This document shows, piece after piece, positions 15,716 through 22,343 of a DNA stretch of 37,700 bases. Made by a program: the position numbers and the translations under genes. The DNA is from Acidilobaceae archaeon (lineage in GTDB: Archaea; Thermoproteota; Thermoprotei_A; Sulfolobales; Acidilobaceae): the NCBI GenBank assembly GCA_027014125.1, contig JALWEI010000018.1:1-37700 (forward strand), written 5' to 3'. How positions within the stretch are numbered: the first letter of the stretch is position 1; the number at the start of each line of letters is the position of its first letter. The notes beneath the pieces were generated by a model, which was not told where the DNA came from, did not search any database, and worked only from the letters and a program-made list of their open reading frames with translations.

Positions 15716-16141
15716 ATGGACCCGGGAGAGGCGAGGAGGATCCTAGAGGAGATCCTAGGAGACGCGTCCAAGGTCCCAGTCGTGAGGCTACCCATGAGGG
15801 GTAGGAGAGTGGACAGGCTGATAGCAAGGCTAGAGCCCTACAGGGCCCAGGGGCTAGTTGCATGGATACTATGCACCCAACTAGGCTGCAACGCCTGCAT
15901 ATCACGGGAACCATACAAGGTGGAGAGGGGCCTCACCACGGTGTACGACAGGCTGAGCGGACTAAGGCACCCCATACCCTGGGCCCGCGGGGTGACAGGG
16001 AGCGGGGAGGCCTGGAGGCTGGAGTGGAGGGGGGACATCTACGAGGTAGCATGGACAGGGTGCGGAGCCAAGCTGGGGAGCAAGGTGGAGTGTATAGACC
16101 AGGAGGTGTGCAGGGGTTGGGCTCCAAGCTCGAGAGGATGA
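15716..16141 (+). CDS. Hypothetical Cys-rich protein
   Basis: 141 aa, not recognised. ATG 15716 follows a good GGGGTGA ribosome site 6 nt upstream. The first 50 residues are charged and helical (EARRILEEILGDASKV). The middle holds CTQLGCNAC, and the C-terminal third has CGAKLGSKVEC and a last Cys in QEVCRGW. Six cysteines in pairs could bind a metal or cluster, or form disulfides. No signal peptide or membrane helix is seen. It lies between the prepilin peptidase and the phosphoribosyltransferase regulator, and its 3' end overlaps the start of the latter by 25 nt, so the three genes are likely one operon. Confidence 0.6.
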   Translation: MDPGEARRILEEILGDASKVPVVRLPMRGRRVDRLIARLEPYRAQGLVAWILCTQLGCNACISREPYKVERGLTTVYDRLSGLRHPIPWARGVTGSGEAWRLEWRGDIYEVAWTGCGAKLGSKVECIDQEVCRGWAPSSRG

Positions 16142-16830
16142 GGGCCAGGATACTAGCTGTTGAGGCGCTCAGGGCCGCCAAGGCCAGGATGACGTACAGG
16201 GAGCTCAGGATGATCACGGGCATAGACGAGACTGTTCTGGCAAAATACGTGAGTGGGGCCATGGTCCCCAGCGAGGAGCAGGCGAGGAGGATCATGGCAT
16301 CCCTCCTATCCAGGCTCAGCCCGGGCAGGGTAATCCTGGAGAGGGCCGCGGAGCTGGGAGGCGTCTTAGACCTCAACCCCGTACTCAGCGACCCCCTACA
16401 ACTCCACCTAGCCTCAGAAGAGCTCCTAAACAGGTTCAAGGGTGACAAGATAACCCGGATCCTAGTACCTGAGACCAGCGGGATAAGCCTCGCGACAGCG
16501 ATGGCGCTCCACCTGAAAGTAGGCATGGTGGTGGCTAGGAGGAGGAAGGAGAATCCCCTGCTAGACTACGAGGAGGAGCACCTAACACTACCCCCAGCGA
16601 TAAACAGGATATTCTACATACCCCGAGGCAGCCTAACAAGGTGGGACAAGGTCCTCATAGTAGACGATATAGTACAGACAGGGCTAACCCTAGCAGTAAT
16701 GGAGAAACTAGCAAAAAAAGCCGAGGCAACTATAGTAGGAGTAGCAGCCCTAGTAGTCGTGGGGGAAGAGTGGAGGAGAAGAACAGGGATCAGGAGAATA
16801 GAGGCACTAGTCAAACTAGCCAAACCCTAA
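16117..16830 (+). CDS. HTH + phosphoribosyltransferase-domain regulator (GfcR-like)
   Basis: 237 aa. The N-terminal about 65 residues form a helix-turn-helix (MTYRELRMITGIDETVLAKYVSG). The C-terminal part is a type I PRTase fold, with the PRPP-binding loop VLIVDDIVQTGLTLAVMEKL near residues 179-198. This HTH-PRTase architecture is that of the archaeal orotate-phosphoribosyltransferase-related regulators such as haloarchaeal GfcR, in which the PRTase part probably senses a ligand. The frame is open from 15862, but TTG 16117 has a perfect GGAGGTG at 16102-16108 with 8-nt spacing, whereas the extension only overlaps the previous gene. ATG 16138 is the alternative. Regulated genes are unknown. 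Confidence 0.82.
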   Translation: MGSKLERMRARILAVEALRAAKARMTYRELRMITGIDETVLAKYVSGAMVPSEEQARRIMASLLSRLSPGRVILERAAELGGVLDLNPVLSDPLQLHLASEELLNRFKGDKITRILVPETSGISLATAMALHLKVGMVVARRRKENPLLDYEEEHLTLPPAINRIFYIPRGSLTRWDKVLIVDDIVQTGLTLAVMEKLAKKAEATIVGVAALVVVGEEWRRRTGIRRIEALVKLAKP

Positions 16831-16985
16831 CAAGAGCCAATACCTACATAGGACACATTAGGGTATCCATGACGCCTTAGCTAGGCCTCCCACCACCCAC
16901 CAGCTGAAGACCCAACACCAACACAACATCTGGAAAAGACAAAACCTTAGAGGCTCTACGAGCCATAGGAAGACCGGGGATATGG
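16831..16985. other. Intergenic, nothing recognised
   Basis: 155 nt between the regulator and the DUF104 gene. It has C-rich, pyrimidine-biased sequence with ACC/CAC runs around 16885-16930 and no clear TATA, repeat, hairpin or tRNA. The run GGAAAAGACAAAACC near 16932-16946 is purine-rich and could be a weak promoter for the DUF104 gene. Confidence 0.3.
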
Positions 16986-17189
16986 TTGCCTAAAGTTGTC
17001 AGGGTTAGATACGAGAAGGGGGTATTGAGGCCTCTTGAGCCTCTAAGGCTCGAGGAGGGTGAGGAGGTTATGATCCAAGTACTACCTGAGGAGTTCCCGG
17101 AGCTGGTGGATAAGGTAAACGTAGAGGCAGGCGGAGACGTCGATAAGATTCTAAGGGAGGCTCGTGAGCGTTGGAAGAGGTGGTATTAG
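16986..17189 (+). CDS. DUF104 (AF2212-like) antitoxin, orphan
   Basis: 67 aa of the AF2212/DUF104 family, small proteins with an N-terminal beta-strand part (VVRVRYEKGVLRPLEPLRLEEGEEVMI) and a C-terminal helical tail (DVDKILREARERWKRWY). They usually serve as VapB-like antitoxins for a PIN-domain VapC toxin coded immediately downstream. Here the start is TTG 16986 and the expected toxin is absent. Instead the same frame after the stop stays open and holds a 53-aa ORF without PIN acidic motifs. It may be a remnant of a toxin-antitoxin locus or act in trans. Confidence 0.82.
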   Translation: MPKVVRVRYEKGVLRPLEPLRLEEGEEVMIQVLPEEFPELVDKVNVEAGGDVDKILREARERWKRWY

Positions 17190-17228
17190 AAGAGGGCTGG
17201 AAACCCCCGTCATAAAGCAAGAGACCTT

Positions 17229-17390
17229 GTGAAGACGCTCAAATCAAGTGATATAATCGTCCTCATCTCATATCCATCGATTAAGAAGCTGGTAAGACGA
17301 CTCTTCGGTGTTCTCAAGAGGAGGAATCCCCGAGTCGGGCCTGAGGATGTTGAGAGGGTTATAGAGGAGGTCGGGATTGGGGGTTCATAG
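17229..17390 (+). CDS. Small unrecognised 53-aa ORF after DUF104
   Basis: GTG 17229 to TAG 17388-17390. The protein is basic in the middle and amphipathic: SSDIIVLISYPSIKKLVRRL, then VLKRRNPRVGPEDVERVIEE, a plausible helix-turn-helix-sized fold. It is in the same frame as the DUF104 gene 39 nt upstream, with no stop between (residues KARDL could extend it upstream but without a usual start). No PIN-domain acidic tetrad is visible. It could be a degraded or replaced toxin, a second small antitoxin, or chance. Codon use (AAG, AGG, ATA) agrees with genuine genes here. Confidence 0.35.
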   Translation: MKTLKSSDIIVLISYPSIKKLVRRLFGVLKRRNPRVGPEDVERVIEEVGIGGS

Positions 17391-17533
17391 TTTTGCCTTA
17401 AACATAGATATTTTATGGAGGGCTATGAGGGCGTGGATCCGCAACACCCTGGCCTGTTGAGGGATCCTGGAACTGCTCCGGGTACAGGGGAAAGGGTTAG
17501 TGGACTCGTGGCATCGGGGGAGCACTGGCTGTA

Positions 17534-17800
17534 CTACTCTATCTCCAGGTATATCTTGTGTAGCATGGTTATTGCTTGCTCCATGCTGGGCCTCTCCTCG
17601 GGTTCCAGGGCTAGCATCTTCCCGATCACTAATCTGAGCCTGTTGTCCTCTACCTTCTGGAGGGCCTCCCATACCCTGGCCCTGTCTGCTGCCTCCTCCC
17701 CGTCCACGGTCTCCCCGGTGAGCATGTATAGTAGAAGGTTGCCCAGCTGGTACACGTCAACCCGGTTCTCATAACCCCTCTCAGAGGCCCTCCTCCTCAG
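17534..17800 (-). pseudogene. Protein kinase, C-terminal part in shifted frame
   Basis: Continuation of the kinase at 17797-18540 in the -1 frame. It is open from CTG 17800 and reads RRRASERGYENRVDVYQLGN, then LLLYMLTGET, and ends LHKIYLEIE. DVYQLGNLLLYMLTGE is kinase subdomain IX (DVYSLG-like) and RLRLVIGKMLALEPEERPSMEQ is subdomain XI with its conserved Arg. These complete the fold left unfinished by the first part. There is no ribosome site; GTG 17755 would start inside subdomain IX and could not give a kinase. Either the gene is broken, or the genome sequence lacks one base, or a -1 shift occurs during translation. Confidence 0.72.
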
Positions 17801-18540
17801 TCACTATAAGCCTGCTCCGGCGCCCTCCAGCCTGGAGTGTAGCTCAGCGCATGCCTGCTTGTCAGGGTTACAAGCCTCACGAGGCTGCTGAAGTCCCCGA
17901 GCCTGACAACCCCGTCCTTGATGAATACGTTCCCAGGCTTGACATCGCCATGAACCAGGCCCCTGCTATGGATGTAGCGTAGCGCATCTCCAAGCTGTAT
18001 CGCGGCCAACAAGGCATCCCTCATACTGGGCCTCCAGCCTTTAGCGAATTGCTGGTCTAGGCTGCCCATATCGGCATACTCATACACCAGGAGTGGGGCC
18101 CTAGTACTATAGGCTAGGAGGCGTAGGATATGGGGGTGGCTTAGCCTAGACACGGTGGATGCCTCATTAACCACACGCTTGAGGAGCCTCTCATCGACGG
18201 TAACCGCAACACCCTCCTCCACCAGCCCCTCCATACCCCGGGGAACCTTAAACACTACAAAACCATTGCCAGAACCACCCCTACTACAGCGATAAGCACA
18301 ACCCCAACCACCACAACCAAGCTTACAACAACTCCAGGACCCCTCGTAGCCCTCGGGGGCTACGGACTTGGGTAGATCCATCCTATAGCTACCCCTACAT
18401 GGGTCAATCTCCCGGAACCTCAGTCCTATACCCATGAGGCTAGTTATACTTTTTGAGCCAGTTATTGTAGACATAGCAATTTGTATCTCCTTGGAGGTTT
18501 TTGACTCCATAGGTATCTCTAAATCATTCTTAAGCTTCAT
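17797..18540 (-). CDS. Ser/Thr protein kinase, N-terminal part (frameshifted)
   Basis: Eukaryotic-like protein kinase. The first about 65 residues have no known domain. Glycine-rich loop LGCGGWGCAYR is at 74-83, the ATP-anchoring Lys is K98 (VVFK), and HSHPHILRLL-type helix C/strand 4 follows. The catalytic loop HGDVKPGN (197-204) has HGD in place of HRD. The magnesium loop is DFS (216-218) in place of DFG. GWRAPEQ is the APE motif. The frame then stops at TGA 17799-17797, before subdomain IX, which continues in the -1 frame. The DFS and HGD variants are compatible with activity. The start overlaps the small membrane protein gene (ATGA), so they are one unit. Confidence 0.78.
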   Translation of the reverse strand: MKLKNDLEIPMESKTSKEIQIAMSTITGSKSITSLMGIGLRFREIDPCRGSYRMDLPKSVAPEGYEGSWSCCKLGCGGWGCAYRCSRGGSGNGFVVFKVPRGMEGLVEEGVAVTVDERLLKRVVNEASTVSRLSHPHILRLLAYSTRAPLLVYEYADMGSLDQQFAKGWRPSMRDALLAAIQLGDALRYIHSRGLVHGDVKPGNVFIKDGVVRLGDFSSLVRLVTLTSRHALSYTPGWRAPEQAYSD

Positions 18541-18761
18541 AGACTTAGATGGGGGGTATCTGAATTGATGTCTGTGATTGCTCGATTCCTACCTCTAACT
18601 AAGTATACCACTACGGCTAGACCCAAAAGCCCTGCAATCGCTGCAATCTTTATGATAACGGTCATGCTGAAGCCCTTTTGTATTATAGACGATATTATAA
18701 TCGCTAGGGATAGTCCTATCAATTGCCCTATCCTAGACATTATTTTATCATAATCTTTCAA
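18537..18761 (-). CDS. Small two-helix membrane protein upstream of kinase
   Basis: 74 aa, not recognised. Two hydrophobic segments: IGQLIGLSLAIIISSIIQ and VIIKIAAIAGLLGLAVVVYL, then a basic RGRNR stop-transfer and a short polar tail. Composition is far more AT-rich than most genes here. TTG 18761 is the first start; ATG 18740 is an alternative. It overlaps the kinase gene by 4 nt, and a TATA-like AAATTTAAT at 18801-18809 (minus) would give a leader of about 20 nt. It may anchor or tether the kinase, or form the membrane part of a sensing unit; this is inference from coupling only. Confidence 0.55.
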   Translation of the reverse strand: MKDYDKIMSRIGQLIGLSLAIIISSIIQKGFSMTVIIKIAAIAGLLGLAVVVYLVRGRNRAITDINSDTPHLSL

Positions 18762-18769
18762 GCCTAAGA

Positions 18770-19010
18770 GACACCACTACTAACACCTATGTAATACCCT
18801 ATTAAATTTTCAAAAAACAGCCGCACTGAGATCTTTATAAAACCCTAGAGTTAATTCTGTGTTGTGTTAAAGCGATAAAATAAGCTCTTTTGGCTACGGT
18901 TATATCGTATATTTAATTTTTATGTTGTATATTAATTAATAGTTTAAATGATAGATTTAGTTTATATTAAATTAGTTTATAGTCTTTTTTATTATGTTTC
19001 GTGATTTTTG
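18770..19010. other. AT-rich stretch between two kinase genes
   Basis: From about 18770 to 19010 the sequence is dominated by A and T (runs such as TATATTAATTAATAG and TTTATATTAAATTAG), in strong contrast to the GC-rich remainder. It contains no gene apart from the last codons of the downstream-lying Bud32/RIO-like kinase gene (end 18972). The AT-richness also extends into the small membrane protein. It holds promoter-like boxes on minus (18801-18809; TTTATAAAG near 18833-18842). Candidates: foreign DNA boundary, replication or nucleoid element, or just a terminator plus promoter zone. No inverted terminal repeats or integrase are seen. Confidence 0.55.
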
Positions 19011-20327
19011 TACTATTATCGGTATGGATAGGAGGCCTATCCAGTTCCTCTCCCTCAGAGCCTCCTCTAGGGGGCCTTTGCCTATGGTGTCTTTGTAGCT
19101 GGCTAGGAGCGTGGTTATGAGGTCTTCGGGGGCGCCGTAGAATATGCTTGTTACTGTGAGTACGATTAGGTCCCATGCCATTCCCCTTGGTGTTGCCTCT
19201 CTGGCCTGTTCTGCGTCGATGACTCCGGTTTTGCCTGTTGGTGTTGCTAGTATGTTCCCGGGGTTTGTGTCTCCTAGTGTGTAGCCTGCCTTGTGTATGG
19301 ATGCGAGGCCCTTGCCTGCTTGGCTCCAGTCCTCGGGGCTTCTCGAGTGTAGTATTACTCTGCCCTCTAGGTAGCTTCTGACCATTTTTGTGTTGTATAG
19401 GTCTCCGCAGACGTGGTGTACTATTGGGGTCTCGACGGTGCCTCTGAGGGCTCGTAGGTACTTGTAGTCTGCCTCCATCCTCTCCCTGGGGCCTAGCCTG
19501 TAGCTGTAGACTGGGCTCGCTGCCAGGGCTGCTGGGATCCACTTGGGGGACATCCTCATGTAGCTCTTCACTATGACCCTGCCCCTGGGGCCTTGGCAGT
19601 CTAGGCTGGAGCTTATCGGGTTTGGGCTCCTGCACTTGTACCCGGGCCCGGCTAGGTCCTCCACTACCCTATCCACGGCCCCGCAGTCGAGGGATACCGT
19701 GCCCTCGGGCAGGGATAGGAGCCTCCACGGCTCCACCAGCAGCCTGTGGGGGGTGCAACCTGTGGCATGGTGGGGGAGCCTGGCTAGGAGTGCTACGGCT
19801 GGGTGGAGGGCTGAGTAGCCTGCCACGGCTACCCGTGCTACTGCTAGGCTCCTCTTGGCCCCCTGTAGGCCTTGTAGGGGTGCTTGGGGGTCTATGCCCA
19901 GCCTCCTGTGCTCCACAGTGTAGGCCTCGTCTAGGGCGCCTAGGTCCTCTAGGGCCTTGTTGTAGATGCAGGGGTAGAGCCTCCGGAGGAGGGACATCCT
20001 TGATACTGCCGGGTATGAGGGCCTGGCTCTGAGGAGCCTGGCTAGGCCGCCTAGCCTGGCCTCCGCCTCTGTGTATTCGTCGATGATCACCCTGGACCTG
20101 TAGGTCCTTGCAAGGCCCTCGAGCCACCCTACGTCTCCCCGGGGCTCCTCTATGGGTGGGAGTAGAAGACCAGCGGCGGTCTCCATCATCGTGGACCTCT
20201 GGGCGTCGGATTCTAGGATCGTGTCCCCCACGTGTAGGGCCCCGTCCTTGTAGTAGAGGGGGTGGAGGCCCCTGTGTATCCTTACCTCTAGCACGCCCCC
20301 GGCTAGGAACCTTGCCCTCTCCTCCAT
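18972..20327 (-). CDS. Bud32/RIO-like atypical kinase with large N-terminal region
   Basis: 451 aa. The last about 200 residues resemble the compact kinase fold of Bud32/RIO or lipopolysaccharide kinases. VIVKSYMRM (near 262) holds a candidate ATP-binding Lys, IHKAGYTLGDTNPGNIL (near 345-360) the catalytic Asp and Asn, and GVIDAEQA (near 368) the metal-binding Asp equal to DFG. The N-terminal about 230 residues (WLEGLARTYRSRVIIDEYTEAEA, LHPAVALLARLPHHATG) I do not recognise; it has no signal peptide. The C-terminal end becomes AT-rich (QKSRNIIKKTIN). ATG 20327 overlaps the DUF504 gene by 25 nt. It is a second kinase beside the broken Ser/Thr kinase; a functional tie is possible but not shown. 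Confidence 0.62.
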   Translation of the reverse strand: MEERARFLAGGVLEVRIHRGLHPLYYKDGALHVGDTILESDAQRSTMMETAAGLLLPPIEEPRGDVGWLEGLARTYRSRVIIDEYTEAEARLGGLARLLRARPSYPAVSRMSLLRRLYPCIYNKALEDLGALDEAYTVEHRRLGIDPQAPLQGLQGAKRSLAVARVAVAGYSALHPAVALLARLPHHATGCTPHRLLVEPWRLLSLPEGTVSLDCGAVDRVVEDLAGPGYKCRSPNPISSSLDCQGPRGRVIVKSYMRMSPKWIPAALAASPVYSYRLGPRERMEADYKYLRALRGTVETPIVHHVCGDLYNTKMVRSYLEGRVILHSRSPEDWSQAGKGLASIHKAGYTLGDTNPGNILATPTGKTGVIDAEQAREATPRGMAWDLIVLTVTSIFYGAPEDLITTLLASYKDTIGKGPLEEALRERNWIGLLSIPIIVQKSRNIIKKTIN

Positions 20328-20554
20328 ACAACCCTGCCCTCCCGGTCCTTCACCATGTAGACCCTGTGTAGGGGTATCACGGTGTCCCCGTCATCCAGAT
20401 ACAGGGCCCAGGAGGTTATCCTCTCCACCCTCCTGAGGGGTATGTCCTTGAGCCTTGCAACCCCCTCCTCGTCCCTGTCCAGGATTGAGACTAGGTAGTC
20501 CCTATCCTCGTACTTGAACCACTTCAGTATACTCCGTATCTCGCTCCTACCCAA
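20303..20554 (-). CDS. DUF504 / UPF0248 family protein
   Basis: 83-aa conserved archaeal protein. RSEIRSILKWF at the start, then YLVSILDRDEEGVARLKDI, and a C-terminal VIPLHRVYMVKDREGRVVWRR: the pattern of DUF504 proteins (IPxHRIxxI...G.VVWxR). Function unproven; an RNA-linked role is often suggested from conservation and neighbourhood. TTG 20554 is preceded by a bidirectional TATA at 20598-20607. It overlaps the kinase-like gene downstream. It is divergent from the HIT gene. Confidence 0.82.
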   Translation of the reverse strand: MGRSEIRSILKWFKYEDRDYLVSILDRDEEGVARLKDIPLRRVERITSWALYLDDGDTVIPLHRVYMVKDREGRVVWRRGQGS

Positions 20555-20597
20555 GGCCCCGGGGCCACCCTACACTCGATAGGTTGTCTGGTCTAAT

Positions 20598-20607
20598 GGT
20601 TAAAACC
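20598..20607. promoter_or_regulatory. Symmetric TATA box serving two divergent genes
   Basis: GGTTAAAACC is nearly its own reverse complement (GGTTTTAACC). On plus it predicts a start near 20629, giving a leaderless mRNA for ATG 20630 of the HIT gene. On minus it predicts about a 22-nt leader for DUF504. The next 20 nt on plus are a C-run, so this is the only TATA candidate. Confidence 0.6.
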
Positions 20608-20629
20608 TAGCCCCCCCCACCCGGGGTTG

Positions 20630-21100
20630 ATGCCCTTGGGGTGTATGTGGGTGGCGTGTATATTCTGTAGCATAGCGGCGGGTGAGGCGGAGTCATACCA
20701 GGTCTACAGGAGGCACGGGCTGATGGTTATACTAGACAAGTACCCCGTCTCGAGGGGCCACCTGCTGGTGATACCGGTGGAGCACTACGAGGCGGTGCAG
20801 GACACGCCCCCGAGGCTGCTGGCCAAGGCTTGGGTCGCCGCCTCTGCCCTAGCCCACGTTTATAGGTCTAGGCTGGGGGCACGGGGGGTGAAGGTCCTGA
20901 CTAACAGTGGGAGGATAGCTGGCCAGGTAATCTTCCACTTCCACATACACGTGATCCCCTACTGGGGCGACGGCCAGCTGGGCCGGGGCGTGCTCACGAG
21001 GGAGGAGGCCCTCTCCGTGCTGGAGATGCTGGAGCCCCATAAGGACGTTATAGAGGAGTACCTCCGGGGTGCAGGGCTAGTAGGCGAGGATGAAGCCTAG
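20630..21100 (+). CDS. HIT-family hydrolase
   Basis: Histidine triad protein, a nucleotide hydrolase or transferase (AMP-lysine type or Ap4A type). HFHIHVIPYW near residue 105 is the HxHxH triad. The N-terminal CIFCSIAAGEAES has a CX2C zinc pair; VILDKYPVSRGHLLVIPVEHYE is the usual HIT core; 156 aa is normal. Start: ATG 20630, expected leaderless from the TATA, though ATG 20645 would give a leader of about 16 nt and a family-like N-terminus. Its 3' end overlaps the convergent DUF1614 gene by 24 nt. Substrate unknown. Confidence 0.9.
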   Translation: MPLGCMWVACIFCSIAAGEAESYQVYRRHGLMVILDKYPVSRGHLLVIPVEHYEAVQDTPPRLLAKAWVAASALAHVYRSRLGARGVKVLTNSGRIAGQVIFHFHIHVIPYWGDGQLGRGVLTREEALSVLEMLEPHKDVIEEYLRGAGLVGEDEA

Positions 21101-21790
21101 GATAGCGGAGAGGTATATCCCATCGAAGACCCCCGCACCTCCTATGCTAACCAAGGGCGCGTTGATCCTCCTAATGTCCTTCAGTAGCCTCAGAACGTCT
21201 GCCCCCAGCAGGCTCCCCAAGGCTCCCCCAGTGAACGCTGCCACCCCCGCCTCGGGGCCACCGCCTAGGTAGATGACTGAGACTATGCTGGAGACCATGG
21301 GGGGTAGTATGGCGGGGACCACTATCCCAACCCCCGGCACGGTCCTCGAGGCTAGGAAGGTTATGAGCGCTGTGGATAGCGTGGAGGCCAAGCTGGCCTC
21401 CAGCAGCCTGGGGCCTGCGGCTGGGTAGAGGAGGGCTAGGAGGATGAGGGAGACTAGCACGGGTATCACCGCGCCGCCCACGTTAACCGCTATCAGGGTC
21501 CTCCTCCTAGTGTACCGGAGCCTGGGTACCGGTAGGGGGAGGCCATAGACTACCATATACTCTATATTCAGCTCCAGCACGTTCTCCCCCTCCACCTCCT
21601 TCACAACCACGTTAACAAAACTGAGGGCGGGGCTCAGGAGGACCAGCATGGAGACCAGGCCAGCGTAGAAGCCGCCGCCAGCGGCCTCCAGCACTATAGC
21701 GGAGGCCAGGAAGGCCAGCCCTATGGATAGCACTATGTAGGTCCCCAGCAGGAGGGGGTGCCCCGGCGGGTGGATCACGATCCTAACCAA
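21077..21790 (-). CDS. DUF1614 family membrane protein
   Basis: 237 aa integral membrane protein with about six to seven hydrophobic segments (GTYIVLSIGLAFLASAIVL, LVSMLVLLSPALSFVNVVV, VIPVLVSLILLALLYPAA, VPAILPPMVSSIVSVIYLGG, and the end). The C-terminal SIGGAGVFDGIYLSAILG is a DUF1614 signature. The family is known only from genomes. TTG 21790 has GGAGG 6 nt upstream and a TATA at 21830-21836 on minus. Convergent with the HIT gene (24-nt overlap), so the mRNAs are complementary at their 3' ends. Confidence 0.8.
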   Translation of the reverse strand: MVRIVIHPPGHPLLLGTYIVLSIGLAFLASAIVLEAAGGGFYAGLVSMLVLLSPALSFVNVVVKEVEGENVLELNIEYMVVYGLPLPVPRLRYTRRRTLIAVNVGGAVIPVLVSLILLALLYPAAGPRLLEASLASTLSTALITFLASRTVPGVGIVVPAILPPMVSSIVSVIYLGGGPEAGVAAFTGGALGSLLGADVLRLLKDIRRINAPLVSIGGAGVFDGIYLSAILGFILAY

Positions 21791-21829
21791 CGCCAGCCTC
21801 CACTACAATACGCTGGGGACGGCTAGAGA

Positions 21830-21836
21830 CTTTAAT
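21830..21836. promoter_or_regulatory. Shared TATA between DUF1614 and CBS genes
   Basis: CTTTAAT on plus and ATTAAAG on minus. It lies 34 nt before ATG 21871 and 40 nt before TTG 21790. Predicted leaders are about 12 nt (plus) and 15-20 nt (minus). Confidence 0.45.
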
Positions 21837-21870
21837 CTCCATCCCCATAGCATCTACATGGTGCAACTCT

Positions 21871-22296
21871 ATGGCCGAGGAGCCCTTGCTAGAGGATGTG
21901 ATGCGCACCCCCGTGGTGACGATGACGCCGATGGAGACGGTTAGAAGGGCGGCGGAGGAGATGAGCAACAGGGGGATAGGGAGCATAGTCATAGTAGACA
22001 GCAGGGACATGCTGCTCGGGATAGTTACCAAGACCGATATAGTAGCTAAGGTGGTGGCGAAGGGCCTAGACCCGAGCATGGTAAAGCTGGGTGACATAAT
22101 GACGGAGAACCCCTACTACATGTTCTCAGACGCCCCCCTGAGGGAGGCTGCGGAGCTCATGGGCACCAAGGGGATAGGCCACCTACCCGTCCTAGACCCG
22201 GAGACGAGGAGGATAGTCGGCATAATAACTAAGAGCGACATACTCAAGATAGCCCCCCACTACATAGACCTGGTATACACTCTGAGGGCAAGATAG
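21871..22296 (+). CDS. CBS-domain pair protein
   Basis: 141 aa consisting of one Bateman module (two CBS motifs) and little else. First CBS: VMRTPVVTMTPMETVRRAAE to GIVTKTDIVAKV. Second: IMTENPYYMFSDAPLREAAE to GIITKSDILKI. Such proteins bind adenine nucleotides or S-adenosyl compounds and act as energy sensors or regulators of partner proteins; the partner here is unknown. ATG 21871 after a possible 12-nt leader. It is followed by a second CBS protein with its own TATA (ATAATATAG at 22303-22311), so the two may be regulated apart. Confidence 0.92.
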   Translation: MAEEPLLEDVMRTPVVTMTPMETVRRAAEEMSNRGIGSIVIVDSRDMLLGIVTKTDIVAKVVAKGLDPSMVKLGDIMTENPYYMFSDAPLREAAELMGTKGIGHLPVLDPETRRIVGIITKSDILKIAPHYIDLVYTLRAR

Positions 22297-22343
22297 GCAA
22301 GATAATATAGTATGGGTAACACGGGGAAGCCTGGGGTGGTAAA

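Noticed and set aside
15862-16116. N-terminal extension of the HTH-PRTase regulator to 322 aa
   Set aside because: It overlaps the preceding gene in another frame, has no fold, and TTG 16117 has a perfect ribosome site.
17415-17774. 119-aa plus-strand frame opposite the kinase C-terminal part
   Set aside because: The minus strand carries recognisable kinase subdomains IX-XI over the same bases, and the plus frame has no family match or good ribosome site.
18770-19010. Mobile element or integrated virus fragment
   Set aside because: There is no transposase, integrase, tRNA target or terminal repeat; only the composition is unusual.
20581-20612. tRNA-like stretch with TGGTCTAATGGTTAAAACC
   Set aside because: It resembles a D-arm but there is no anticodon stem, T-loop or acceptor pairing; the sequence is better read as a symmetric TATA box.
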